This document shows positions 9,206-17,967 of a stretch of DNA of 64,000 bases, piece after piece. The first letter of the stretch is position 1, and the number at the start of each line of letters is the position of its first letter. The position numbers and the translations under genes are program-made. Below the pieces are notes generated by a model that saw nothing but the letters and a program-made list of their open reading frames with translations, ran no database searches and was not told the DNA's origin. The stretch is taken from the NCBI RefSeq assembly GCF_001544555.2, contig NZ_FCOK02000003.1, forward strand, positions 1 through 64,000. Direction: 5' to 3'. The DNA is from Caballeronia udeis (lineage in GTDB: Bacteria > Pseudomonadota > Gammaproteobacteria > Burkholderiales > Burkholderiaceae).

Positions 9206-10078
9206 TCAGGCCGGCTGTTGCGACGCCCCTTGCGCAGCCTGCAGACGCAGCACCACTTCCTTGCGATACCGGTTCAATTCCTGTGCCGTGGCAAATGAGC
9301 GCTCGAACAAAATGGACAGGTTATGCAAGATCCGTTCGACGACCTTCTTTTCCCAGCTGTCGTCAAAGCGAATTTGTTCGTCGAGCCAATGTTCGAGCCA
9401 TTCCGGATCCGGCAAGCGCGACTGAATGGTGTCGCGCGGAAACAGCGCCTGATTCACGTGAAGATTGGTCGGATGCAGCGGCTTTTCCGTGCGCCGTGCC
9501 GATGCCATCAGGACACCGATCTTCGCGAATGCGGCCCGCGCGATATCGCCGGTTTGCGTCATCGCTTTCTTCATGTAGCGCAGATACGCACCGCCATGCC
9601 GTGCTTCGTCACGCGAAATGGTTTCGTAGATGTGCTTGATCACCGGTTCCGTGTGCCACTCGGCTGCGCGCCGGTACCAGTGGTTCAGGCGGATCTCGCC
9701 GCAGAAGTGCAGCATCAGTGTTTCGAGCGGGGGAGCGGGATCGAATTCGAAGCGGACAGCGTCCAGTTCTGCTTCGGTCGGCACCATTTCGGGCTTGAAG
9801 CGGCGCAGGTATTCCATCAGCACGAGCGAGTGTTTCTGCTCTTCGAAGAACCACACGCTGATGAACGCCGAAAAATCGCTGTCGTTGTGGTTGTCGCGCA
9901 GGAACATTTCCGTGGCGGGCAACGCGGACCATTCGGTGATCGCGTTCATCTTGATGGTCTTGGCTTGTTCGTCGGTCAGCAGCGCCGAGTCGAATTTGTC
10001 CCAGGGAATATCTTTCTCCATGTCCCAACGAACCGATTCCAGCGATTTATACAGTTCCGGATAAAGCATCGTGTTCAT
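9206..10078 (-). CDS. ferritin-like diiron protein, acyl-ACP desaturase-like
   Basis: A 290-aa, probably cytoplasmic, all-helical protein. Two diiron-type motifs are visible: FEEQKHS and, about 90 residues later, RDEARHG. These resemble the EENRHG and DEKRHE pairs of soluble acyl-ACP desaturases, and the spacing agrees with a four-helix diiron centre. The family is usually annotated only as ferritin-like. Desaturation or hydroxylation of an acyl chain is a reasonable inference but not shown. I take the ATG at 10078 (GGGGTGGA in front) rather than an upstream in-frame start that would add 33 residues without family likeness. It is a single gene with its own terminator, divergent from the lipid operon after a long gap. 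Confidence 0.75.
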   Translation of the reverse strand: MNTMLYPELYKSLESVRWDMEKDIPWDKFDSALLTDEQAKTIKMNAITEWSALPATEMFLRDNHNDSDFSAFISVWFFEEQKHSLVLMEYLRRFKPEMVPTEAELDAVRFEFDPAPPLETLMLHFCGEIRLNHWYRRAAEWHTEPVIKHIYETISRDEARHGGAYLRYMKKAMTQTGDIARAAFAKIGVLMASARRTEKPLHPTNLHVNQALFPRDTIQSRLPDPEWLEHWLDEQIRFDDSWEKKVVERILHNLSILFERSFATAQELNRYRKEVVLRLQAAQGASQQPA

Positions 10079-10969
10079 AGTCCACCCCTGGTTTGCAACG
10101 TAGTGCGACAGTTCTGTCTGTTGTAACTTTAGCCGGCTACGCGCGGGAATCCGCGCCGCCAGCAGCGAAGCTTTCAATTTTACGCGGGAATCAGGCGTTC
10201 AGATGCAAAAACGGTAAAGAAGCGCCTGTCGCGTCCTTCTGCGACTTTTTGCCCGTTGCAAACGTGCAGCCCAAGCCGCGTTGCAATGTCTACCGTGGGT
10301 GAGGAGCGAACCCTGTGCCTGAGGTAAGTACGAAGCACGAACTTTGATGAAGCTCGTTTAAAGCCTTTTTTGATACTTTGTAAAATCCTGTTGCTCGGCG
10401 AGGCGCTTGTTACCACCTTGCCAGACCTCAGCGGCCGAGCTGCTGCGTACACCGCGTGAAGCATGCCTTTCGTGCATGACAGGCGCAAGGCGCAATGTTG
10501 TTTTACGCCACACCGCCGGCCGGACCCTGTATTGCGTACCCGCTCACGACCGTAGTCACGCCCGGGCGGCCCCGCTGCATCAACCCTGATGCGGCGCAGG
10601 CGATGCGGCAAACTGCCCGTCGATCATAGCATGGCGCTATAGCGCCACTCCGCTACAGCTTCTTCAATCGGCCCAAACCGCGCGACGTTCAACACGCCGC
10701 AGGACAGCTTGCGCCTTGATGCAGCGCCGCTGCCGCCGACCCGGATCGCCCCCTTCGCAGGCACCGCCTGGCGCAACTCCTTCAATCCATTGACCACAGC
10801 GTGGACAAAACATAATCAACGGGTAGCCGTCAAATTCCGGCTGCGTGCATCCATCGCGACCGGGATTGCGTAAATCACCTTGAACGCGGCACGGGCAACC
10901 GCCGGGAGTTCCAGCCAAAAGAGCCATCGGGCAGTCGACACGAAAGAGCGAAACACACGGAGCAACGTC
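10079..10969. other. gene-free divergent region, 890 bp
   Basis: No convincing gene is seen between the divergent diiron protein and FAD oxidoreductase genes. An open frame on the minus strand at 10180-10611 is rich in Arg and Cys and has no recognisable domain or ribosome site. The stretch 10330-10395 is AT-richer than its surroundings and may contain promoters. A perfect 16-bp palindrome lies at 10632-10647. The region probably carries regulatory DNA for both neighbours. Confidence 0.5.
10632..10647. promoter_or_regulatory. perfect 16-bp palindrome, operator candidate
   Basis: TGGCGCTATAGCGCCA is a perfect palindrome with no spacer, about 320 bp upstream of the FAD oxidoreductase gene. Such sites often bind dimeric regulators. 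It has no T-tract and is too short in loop to form a normal terminator hairpin. No regulator in the window can be assigned to it. Confidence 0.4.
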
Positions 10970-12265
10970 ATGAAAGTTGCAGTAATCGGAGCGGGGATCT
11001 CTGGACTTGCGTGCGCGTACCGGCTGGCGAAGGCCGATTCGGGTATCGACATAACGCTGTTCGAGGCAAACAGCTACTTTGGCGGTCATACAAACACGGT
11101 CGATGTGACACTCGACGGCATCACGCACGGCGTGGATACCGGCTTCCTGGTCTTCAATCACCGTACCTACCCGAACCTGGTGAAGCTGTTCGAGGAGCTC
11201 GACGTCTCCACCACCGCGACCGATATGTCGTTCTCCGTATCGCTGACGGACCGTCGGCTGGAGTGGGCGGGCAGCGGCCTGAACACGGTTTTCACGCAGC
11301 GCCGCAATCTGCTGCGCCCGGCATTCCTGCGCATGCTGGCCGATATCCTCCGCTTCAACCGCACGGCCAGCGCGTTGGCGCTGGCTGGCAAGGACGTTCA
11401 ACTCGCCGAGCCGGTGAGCCGTTTTCTCGAACGCGAAAAGTTTTCGACGGCATTCCGCGACTGGTACCTGCTGCCGATGATCGGTGCGATCTGGTCATGC
11501 TCGACATCGCAGATGATGGCGTTTCCCGTCGGCACGCTGATCCGCTTTTGTCATAACCACGGCCTGCTGCAGGTCAACGACCGGCCGCAATGGCACACCG
11601 TCAACGGCGGCGCACGCGAATACGTGCGGCGAATGCTCGCGGTAATCGGCGATGCCCGTGTCTGCGCGCCCGTGACATCGGTGAGACGCAGCTTGCGGTG
11701 CGTGGAAATACACAGCACGCGCGGCACGGAACACTTCGATCACGTGGTGCTTGCGTGCCACAGCGACCAGGCGCTGGCTCTCCTCGCGGATCCCTCGCAC
11801 GACGAATCGGCCATGCTCCGCGCGATCGGCTACGCGCCGAATCGCGCGGTGTTGCATACGGACACTGCGCTGTTGCCGGCACAGCGCGCATGGTCGGCAT
11901 GGAACTACGAAAGCCGCACCGGCGAACTGGGCGGCGAACCGCGGTTATGCGTGCATTACCTCATCAACAAGCTGCAACCGCTGCCGTTCAAGACGCCGGT
12001 GATCGTCTCGCTGAATCCGGTGCGTGAGCCGCGTTGCGACACGGTAATGCGCGAGTTCGCCTACAGGCATCCCGTCTTCGATCAAGCCGCCGTGCAGGCC
12101 CAACGCGCTTTGCCGTCTATTCAAGGCGCGCGCAACACGTGGTTCGCGGGTGCATGGACCGGTTACGGCTTCCACGAGGACGGCCTGAAGTCGGGGCTGG
12201 AGGCGGCAGCTAAGCTGACCGGCATCGCGGCATCGAACAGTAACGAACCGGCGCTTGCAGCATGA
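10970..12265 (+). CDS. FAD-dependent amine-oxidase-type oxidoreductase
   Basis: A 431-aa flavoprotein. The N-terminus VAVIGAGISGLACAYRLA is a Rossmann FAD-binding loop, followed by FEANSYFGGHTNTV, and near the C-terminus the second FAD contact lies in WFAGAWTGYGFHEDGLKSGL. This is the NAD(P)-binding/amine-oxidase group that is regularly encoded with DUF1365 and a cyclopropane-type methyltransferase. A role in oxidising or reducing an acyl chain attached to membrane lipid is inferred from that company. The ATG at 10970 follows GGAGCAAC. It is the first gene of an operon whose next gene overlaps it by 4 bp (ATGA). Confidence 0.85.
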   Translation: MKVAVIGAGISGLACAYRLAKADSGIDITLFEANSYFGGHTNTVDVTLDGITHGVDTGFLVFNHRTYPNLVKLFEELDVSTTATDMSFSVSLTDRRLEWAGSGLNTVFTQRRNLLRPAFLRMLADILRFNRTASALALAGKDVQLAEPVSRFLEREKFSTAFRDWYLLPMIGAIWSCSTSQMMAFPVGTLIRFCHNHGLLQVNDRPQWHTVNGGAREYVRRMLAVIGDARVCAPVTSVRRSLRCVEIHSTRGTEHFDHVVLACHSDQALALLADPSHDESAMLRAIGYAPNRAVLHTDTALLPAQRAWSAWNYESRTGELGGEPRLCVHYLINKLQPLPFKTPVIVSLNPVREPRCDTVMREFAYRHPVFDQAAVQAQRALPSIQGARNTWFAGAWTGYGFHEDGLKSGLEAAAKLTGIAASNSNEPALAA

Positions 12266-13104
12266 GTGCGCCCGCGTCTCACTCCTTCGATGCCCCCGAC
12301 CTGCTGCTCGTCGGGCCCGTGCGCCACAAGCGGCTACGCCCGGCGCGCAATGCGTTCTCCTACGGCGTTTATACGTTGCGGCTACCGCTGCGCGCTCGTG
12401 CTGCAAGACTTGCACAAGGCACGCAGCGAGACTCGCGCTGGTTCGCTACCAATCGATTCGGTTTACTAAGCTTTTACGACTGCGATCACGGCGCCGAGGG
12501 GCAAACGGCGCTGCAATGGATCGAGTCGATGCTGCATGAAAACGGCATCCACGACGCCGCGGGCGAGATCTTCCTGCACACCTTCCCGCGCGTGCTGGGC
12601 TACGTCTTCAATCCGGTGAGCTTCTGGTTTTGCGAGCGCTCGGACGGCTTGTTACGCGCCGTGGTCTGTGAAGTGAACAACACCTTCGGCGAGCGCCATT
12701 GCTATCTGCTCGATGCAGGCAGCGGCATCCTGAACGGCACGCCGCTCACCGCCGCCAAGGTTTTCCACGTGTCGCCGTTCTGCAAGGTGCAGGGGCATTA
12801 CACATTCCGCTTCATGTTTGCATCGCCGAAACACGGCAAGCCGCTGCGCTCGCTCGCGCGCATCGACTACGACGACGGAGAGGGTCCGCTGCTCCTGACC
12901 AGTATCGCGGGGAGCGCACGCCCGCTCGATGCGCGCAACGTGCTGCGCGTGTTCTTCGGTTATCCGCTGATGACGTTCGGTGTCGTCGCGAAAATCCACT
13001 GGCAGGCGCTGAAGTTGCTCTTCAAGCGCGTGCCGTTCCTGAGAAAACCCACTCCGCCGGCTGCGAACGTCTCGCACGAGCGGGCCGAATTGCCGACCAG
13101 GTGA
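12262..13104 (+). CDS. DUF1365-family protein
   Basis: A 280-aa protein with the DUF1365 features: GPVRHKRLRPARNAFSYGVY at the N-terminus, the conserved HTFPRVLGYVFNPVSFWF segment and VEVNNTFGERH-like sequence (here CEVNNTFGERHCYLL). No catalytic function is established for this family; it is almost always found between the FAD oxidoreductase and the cyclopropane synthase, so it is assumed to act on the same lipid. Its ATG overlaps the upstream stop, and its own stop lies 7 bp before the next gene, which indicates tight coupling. Confidence 0.85.
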   Translation: MSAPASHSFDAPDLLLVGPVRHKRLRPARNAFSYGVYTLRLPLRARAARLAQGTQRDSRWFATNRFGLLSFYDCDHGAEGQTALQWIESMLHENGIHDAAGEIFLHTFPRVLGYVFNPVSFWFCERSDGLLRAVVCEVNNTFGERHCYLLDAGSGILNGTPLTAAKVFHVSPFCKVQGHYTFRFMFASPKHGKPLRSLARIDYDDGEGPLLLTSIAGSARPLDARNVLRVFFGYPLMTFGVVAKIHWQALKLLFKRVPFLRKPTPPAANVSHERAELPTR

Positions 13105-13111
13105 CTTGCAA

Positions 13112-14395
13112 ATGTCGACGCAGCCCTCCTCCCCTTCATCGCTTCGCAGTCCGTCTGAATCGTGGTTCATCCGGCCCTTGCTGCGGACTCATCGCGCACT
13201 GCGCAGACCCGCGGCTGCGCGCATGGTGCTGAGGCTCTTGAGCCAGCTTCAATACGGCGTGCTCGATGTCCACCTCCCCGACGGCACCACGCGCCGTTAC
13301 GGACAAGCAGCCGACGCCCCCGGCAACCCGCCGTACGCGCGTGTCGCGCTGACCAACTGGAACGTGTGCGCGGCGGCGCTGAAGAGCGGCGATATCGGCT
13401 TTGCGGAAACCTACCTGGCGGGCGACTGGCATACCGACGATCTCCCCGCACTGCTCGACATCATGGTGCGTAACCGCACGACGATCGAGGCCGTGATCTA
13501 CGGCTCGTGGTTCGGCAAGCTGACGAACCGCTTCCGCCATCGTCACAACGCGAACACCAAGGAAGGCAGCAGGCGCAATATCCACGCGCATTACGATCTC
13601 GGCAATGCGTTCTACCAGCTCTGGCTCGACAGCACGATGACCTATTCGAGCGCCCTCTTCGACGGCTCGCCAGACCAGACACTCGACGACGCACAGCGTG
13701 CGAAATACCGGCGGCTGTTGAACGAGTTGAAGCTCGAGGGGCTCAATCCAAGCGTGCTGGAAATCGGTTGCGGCTGGGGCGGATTCGCGCAGCTCGCCGC
13801 AAGCGAAGCGAAAGCGGACGTGACCGGCCTGACGCTGTCCACCGAACAACTCGCTTACGCGCAACAGCGTCTGGCAGATGCGGGGCTGGCCGCCAGGACC
13901 GATCTTCGCCTGCAGGATTACCGCGATACCTACGGCCAGTTCGACGCGATTGCGTCGATAGAAATGTTTGAAGCCGTGGGCGAGGAATATTGGCCGGGCT
14001 ACTTTGAATGCCTCAAGCGCAATCTCAAGCGCGGCGGGCGGGCATGCGTGCAGACGATCACCATCGACAACGCGCTGTTCGATCGTTACAGGACGAGCAC
14101 CGACTTTATCCAGCAGTATATTTTTCCGGGCGGTATGCTGCCTTCGCCTGCCGTGTTCGTGCAATCGGCGGAACGCCATGGGCTGAAAGTGGTCAACCAG
14201 TTCTCCTTTGGCCGCGACTATGCACGCACGCTCAGGATATGGCGTAATGCGTTTGTTGCGCGGCTCGACGAAATTCGCGCACAAAGATTCGACGAACGAT
14301 TCATCCGCTTGTGGGACTTTTACTTATGCTATTGCGAGGCCGCGTTCGCGCACTCGAACACCGACGTCATCCAGTTCACCCTGGAACACGCCTGA
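13112..14395 (+). CDS. cfa: cyclopropane-fatty-acyl-phospholipid synthase family methyltransferase
   Basis: A 427-aa enzyme that transfers a methylene or methyl group from S-adenosylmethionine to the double bond of an acyl chain in a phospholipid. The N-terminal lipid-binding domain is followed by the methyltransferase domain with the family segment HYDLGNAFYQLWLDSTMTYS, the SAM loop LEIGCGWGGFAQLA and SIEMFEAVGEEYWPGYF. Length exceeds E. coli Cfa (382 aa) by an N-terminal extension common in this operon type. A product other than a plain cyclopropane, such as a methylated or furan-type fatty acid, is possible because of the linked oxidoreductase. A TTG six bases upstream is an alternative start. 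Confidence 0.85.
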   Translation: MSTQPSSPSSLRSPSESWFIRPLLRTHRALRRPAAARMVLRLLSQLQYGVLDVHLPDGTTRRYGQAADAPGNPPYARVALTNWNVCAAALKSGDIGFAETYLAGDWHTDDLPALLDIMVRNRTTIEAVIYGSWFGKLTNRFRHRHNANTKEGSRRNIHAHYDLGNAFYQLWLDSTMTYSSALFDGSPDQTLDDAQRAKYRRLLNELKLEGLNPSVLEIGCGWGGFAQLAASEAKADVTGLTLSTEQLAYAQQRLADAGLAARTDLRLQDYRDTYGQFDAIASIEMFEAVGEEYWPGYFECLKRNLKRGGRACVQTITIDNALFDRYRTSTDFIQQYIFPGGMLPSPAVFVQSAERHGLKVVNQFSFGRDYARTLRIWRNAFVARLDEIRAQRFDERFIRLWDFYLCYCEAAFAHSNTDVIQFTLEHA

Positions 14396-14940
14396 TCGCC
14401 AGGATCGCCGCGCTTGCGCTGGTCCTGATCGTATTGCCGTTGCAGGCGTTTGCCTTTGACGCAGAATCGATCGTGCGCCAGACGATTCCGCAAGCCCGCG
14501 TGCAGGGCGAAGGCGAGTTGCGCATGTACGGTTTTCATATCTACGACGCCAAGCTGTTTGTGGGGCCGACAGGCCTGTCGAGCAAGGAATTGACGGCGCG
14601 GCCGTTTGCGCTGGATATCGAATATGCGCGTGCTTTCAAGGGCCCCGCGATCGCCAAGAGAGGCCGCGAGGAAATGGACGACCTGAAGGTGGCAAGCAAA
14701 GCGCAGACGGCGCAATGGCAAGAGCAGATGGAGAAGATCTTCCCGGACGTGCAGCCGGGAGATCATGTTATTGGCGTATTCGTGCCTGAACAAGGCACGA
14801 CGTTTTATGCCGACGATAAAGTCATCGGCACGATTGCCGGCGACGACTTCGCCCGCGCATTCTTCGCGATCTGGCTCGATCCGCGCACGTCGGCGCCGGG
14901 CTTGCGCAACCAGTTGCTCGCCAACGGCGCGGTGCAGTAG
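14326..14940 (+). CDS. secreted chalcone-isomerase-like protein
   Basis: About 204 aa. After a basic start there is a hydrophobic segment (ALALVLIVLPLQAFAF) ending in a likely signal-peptidase site, so the mature part is periplasmic. The mature protein fits the bacterial chalcone-isomerase-like family: GEGELRMYGFHIYDAKLFV, then FALDIEYARAFKG and a C-terminal FFAIWLDPRTSAPGLRNQLL. Bacterial members bind fatty acids rather than flavonoids as far as is known. The start is uncertain: the ATG at 14326 lies 70 bp inside cfa and gives a long n-region; a non-ATG start nearer 14392 would give a neater signal peptide. It ends the lipid operon. Confidence 0.75.
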   Translation: MLLRGRVRALEHRRHPVHPGTRLIARIAALALVLIVLPLQAFAFDAESIVRQTIPQARVQGEGELRMYGFHIYDAKLFVGPTGLSSKELTARPFALDIEYARAFKGPAIAKRGREEMDDLKVASKAQTAQWQEQMEKIFPDVQPGDHVIGVFVPEQGTTFYADDKVIGTIAGDDFARAFFAIWLDPRTSAPGLRNQLLANGAVQ

Positions 14941-14990
14941 CTTAGCGTTTCAACCGCGCCGCAGAACCGCCGAGCCACTTCAGGCATGGG

Positions 14991-15725
14991 TCAAAGCGGC
15001 TTCTTTCGTGGCGCCGCTTTCCTGGCGGGCGCTTTCTTCGCTGCAGCTTTGGCGGGCACAGGCGGCACGCCGGTTTCAGGCGGCGCAGCGGCTTCGGGCG
15101 GCTCTACCTCATCGTCGTCATCGCCGTTCTCGTCCTCATCCGTGCTCATGCTCGGGGCTGCCGCGCCGGCATGTTGTTGCGCCAGCGCCAGGGTCGCAAG
15201 ACTGTTGAATTGCGACTGAAGCATGTTCCACCAGCCGGAAGGATCGAATGAAGCGTCGTTCCCGCCGGCGTCACCGGGCGCTGCCGTACCGGGCTCCGGC
15301 TCCGCCTTCGGCTCTTCCCGCGGCGGCGCCGGCCACGCGGCAGCCGTCGATGATGCGGGCTGCGAAGCCTGCGCCTTCTCCACCGACGACTGCGCGAACG
15401 CGCCGAACGCACGCAATGTGGCAAGCGTCGCGCGCTGCACTTCCAGCGCCTGGATAGCCGATTGCAGCATGTTCAGGTTGAGCTTCAGCCATTGCTCGAC
15501 CGCGCGCATGTCCTTGATGCGCTTGTCGAGTTCTTCAACGTTCGTGAGCGGCGCGAGCATGTCGGACATCATGGACAGCGACGGGGATCCCCCTGGTACC
15601 GCGGCTGCCGCGAACGGGTTCAGCTTCATCATGTCCCACATCTTTTCCATCATGTCGCCCTGTGCGAAACCAGACATGCCTGGGATGCTTCCAAAGGGTG
15701 ACGTGCCACCGGGCGTATCGGTCAT
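14991..15725 (-). CDS. phaM: PHA granule regulatory protein PhaM
   Basis: A 244-aa protein with the layout of PhaM: an N-terminal region with MMEKMWDMMKLNPF, a helical middle (LNMLQSAIQALEVQRATL), an acidic patch (DEDENGDDDDEVEPPE) and a C-terminal Lys/Ala/Pro tail (APAKAAAKKAPARKAAPRKKPL is the end). In Ralstonia eutropha PhaM binds the PHA synthase, activates it and, through its basic histone-like tail, attaches the granules to DNA. The same job is likely here. The gene stands alone between the lipid operon and the enoyl-CoA hydratase gene. It indicates that the organism stores polyhydroxyalkanoate. Confidence 0.85.
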   Translation of the reverse strand: MTDTPGGTSPFGSIPGMSGFAQGDMMEKMWDMMKLNPFAAAAVPGGSPSLSMMSDMLAPLTNVEELDKRIKDMRAVEQWLKLNLNMLQSAIQALEVQRATLATLRAFGAFAQSSVEKAQASQPASSTAAAWPAPPREEPKAEPEPGTAAPGDAGGNDASFDPSGWWNMLQSQFNSLATLALAQQHAGAAAPSMSTDEDENGDDDDEVEPPEAAAPPETGVPPVPAKAAAKKAPARKAAPRKKPL

Positions 15726-15787
15726 AAGACTTTCTCCTTGATGCTGCGAGTAGGAATGAGAGAAACCACAAACTAGTCGATGCGGAT

Positions 15788-16615
15788 CTAAAACGGCGAT
15801 CCGCCCGGGAAATCCGGCGCGCGCCGCTCACGCAGCGACTTGATACCCTCCTGCACATCGGGCCCGGAAAAGCCCATGAATTCGAGCGCCAGCGAGGTAT
15901 CGAAAGCCGGGCCAGCCGTTCTCAGCCAATTGTTCAGCGCGTATTTCGTCCAGCGGATGGCGGTCTGCGACCCCTGCGCCAGACGATTCGCGACTTCGAT
16001 GGCTTTCGGCATCAGTTCGCTTTCGTCCACTGCCAGCGACACCAGCCCGATGCGTTCCGCTTCCTCGCCGCTCACCGGTTCGCACAACAGCAGGTAATAC
16101 TTCGCTTTCGCCATGCCGCATAGCAACGGCCACACGATTGCCGCGTGATCGCCGGCGGCCACGCCAAGCCGCGTGTGACCATCGATAATGCGCGCAGTTT
16201 TCGCAGCGATCGAAATATCGGCGAGAAGACCTGCTACCAGTCCCGCGCCGACCGCCGGCCCGTGCATGGCCGAAACAATCGGCTTGCTGCAGTTGATCAC
16301 GTTATAAACAAGGTCCCGCGCCTCGCGCCAGACCCGCGCGCGGACCTCGAAGTCGGAGGCCATCTGTTCGACCAGACCCAGGTCGCCGCCGCCCGAGAAC
16401 CCCTTGCCCTCGCCACGAATCAACGCCACGCGCGTGTCCGGATCGCGATCTATATCACGCCAGATATCCGCCAGTTCACGATGCATGTTCGCGTCCGCGG
16501 TCGCAAGTCCGCTTTTGTTCGCGCCCGCGCCGCTCATCACGATTTCGAGCACACCGTGATCGTGCCGCCGCAATTCCAGCGACGTGTAATGCGCGTAAAG
16601 AGAAAGGTCGCTCAT
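15788..16615 (-). CDS. enoyl-CoA hydratase/isomerase family protein
   Basis: A 275-aa crotonase-fold enzyme. The oxyanion-hole segments are visible: [20 protein letters not shown] in the first half and [23 protein letters not shown] in the middle. Family members add water to, or shift the double bond of, an enoyl-CoA; the substrate cannot be told. The catalytic acidic position is not obvious in the [13 protein letters not shown] segment, so an atypical activity is possible. It is the last gene of the minus-strand set that begins with the fumarylacetoacetase-like gene, 24 bp after the binding-protein gene. Confidence 0.85.
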   Translation of the reverse strand: MSDLSLYAHYTSLELRRHDHGVLEIVMSGAGANKSGLATADANMHRELADIWRDIDRDPDTRVALIRGEGKGFSGGGDLGLVEQMASDFEVRARVWREARDLVYNVINCSKPIVSAMHGPAVGAGLVAGLLADISIAAKTARIIDGHTRLGVAAGDHAAIVWPLLCGMAKAKYYLLLCEPVSGEEAERIGLVSLAVDESELMPKAIEVANRLAQGSQTAIRWTKYALNNWLRTAGPAFDTSLALEFMGFSGPDVQEGIKSLRERRAPDFPGGSPF

Positions 16616-16639
16616 GGTCGTGCCTTAGCTAAAGAAAGA

Positions 16640-17818
16640 TCAACGCGGTTGATAGATCCACTTGCCGTTCTCGATCTCCGCGATCACCCGGGCACGTTGA
16701 TCGAGACCGATATGATCGTTCGGCGTCATGTTGACAAGGCCGTTCGAGTCCGCAAAATTCTTCGTGTTTTCCAGCGCGTCGCGTAGAGCGCCACGGAACT
16801 CGGGCGTGCCCGGCGCACCCGCCTTCAAGGCAATCGGCACCGCGCGGTTCAGCAACATGCCCGCGTCCCACGCATACGAACCGAACGCCGAGACCGTGCC
16901 CGCGCCGTACTTCGACTCATACAGCTTGATGTACTCGAGCGCGAGATGTTTCGCCGGATGATCGTCGGGCAGTTGCGACGCGACGAGCACGGGGCTCGCC
17001 GGCAGGAACGTGCCGTTGCAATCCGCCCCGCACACGCGCAGGAAGTCGCGATTGCCCGTGCCGTGATTATGATAAATCGTGCCCTTGTAGCCGCGCTCTT
17101 TCAATGTTTTCGGCGGCAGCGCGGCGGGCGTTCCCGCTGCGCCTACGACCACCGCGTCCGGCTTCGCCGCGAGGATCTTCAGCACCTGTCCGGTCACGCT
17201 GGTGTCCGTCCGGTTGAAGCGCTCGTTTGCCACCATGGTGATGTGGTGAAGCTGCGCGAACTTGGCTACTTCCGCGTAGAAGGTCTCGCCGAGCGCGTCG
17301 GCCTGACCAATGAACGCCATCGTTTTCACGCCGTGATTGCTGGCATGTTCGGCAATGGCGGATGCCATCATCGCGTCGGTTTGCGGCGTCTTGAAGACCC
17401 AGTGGCGCTTGGCGTCCACAGGTTCAATGATCTTCGACGAAGACGCGAGCGAGATCATTGGCGTCTGGCCGTCGGCGACCACATCGATCATGGCAAGCGA
17501 GTTCGGCGTAATCGATGATCCGATGATCACGTCCACGTGGTCTTCGGAGATCAGCTTCTTCGTGGTCTGGACGGCCTGCGTGGTGTCGGAGGCGTCATCG
17601 AGAATGATGTAGTCCACCGGGCGCCCGCCCATTTCCTTCGGCAGCAACGCCACGGTATCGCGGGCCGGAATGCCGAGCGACGCCGCCGGCCCCGTCAGCG
17701 ACAACACCAGCCCGATCTTCACATGCGGCGTCTGCGCCCAGGCCGCCGTTGAAAGTGTGATCAGGACACCCGCCGCCAACTGCCTGAACGCCGTTCCCCA
17801 TCCGCCGCCTGACTGCAT
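16640..17818 (-). CDS. ABC transporter substrate-binding protein, LivK-type
   Basis: A 392-aa exported protein: signal peptide ending near AAWAQT, then the type I periplasmic-binding fold with VKIGLVLSLTGPAASLGIP, LISEDHVDVIIGSS and KTMAFIGQADALGE. Members bind branched-chain amino acids, amides or aromatic acids and deliver them to an ABC permease. No permease or ATPase gene is next to it, so it either works with a transporter encoded elsewhere or acts as an orphan binding protein. The ATG at 17818 is preceded by AAGGAGA. The neighbouring hydratase and FAA-hydrolase genes suggest an aromatic or carboxylic acid ligand. Confidence 0.88.
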   Translation of the reverse strand: MQSGGGWGTAFRQLAAGVLITLSTAAWAQTPHVKIGLVLSLTGPAASLGIPARDTVALLPKEMGGRPVDYIILDDASDTTQAVQTTKKLISEDHVDVIIGSSITPNSLAMIDVVADGQTPMISLASSSKIIEPVDAKRHWVFKTPQTDAMMASAIAEHASNHGVKTMAFIGQADALGETFYAEVAKFAQLHHITMVANERFNRTDTSVTGQVLKILAAKPDAVVVGAAGTPAALPPKTLKERGYKGTIYHNHGTGNRDFLRVCGADCNGTFLPASPVLVASQLPDDHPAKHLALEYIKLYESKYGAGTVSAFGSYAWDAGMLLNRAVPIALKAGAPGTPEFRGALRDALENTKNFADSNGLVNMTPNDHIGLDQRARVIAEIENGKWIYQPR

Positions 17819-17967
17819 TGAAGTCTCCTTGTTATGAGTGCGTCGACGCCCGGTTTTTTGTAAGCGTTTCGACGCAATGCGGCTAAGTGTAGGGCGGCGC
17901 AGCATACGAGCGCATCGGGCGAAACCCCTTACCAGTGGCGTCGCTGATTCACCGGCTATTCAATCGG

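Noticed and set aside
10180..10611. 143-codon minus-strand frame in the long divergent gap
   Set aside because: No domain, Arg/Cys-rich composition and no ribosome site. Left as non-coding.
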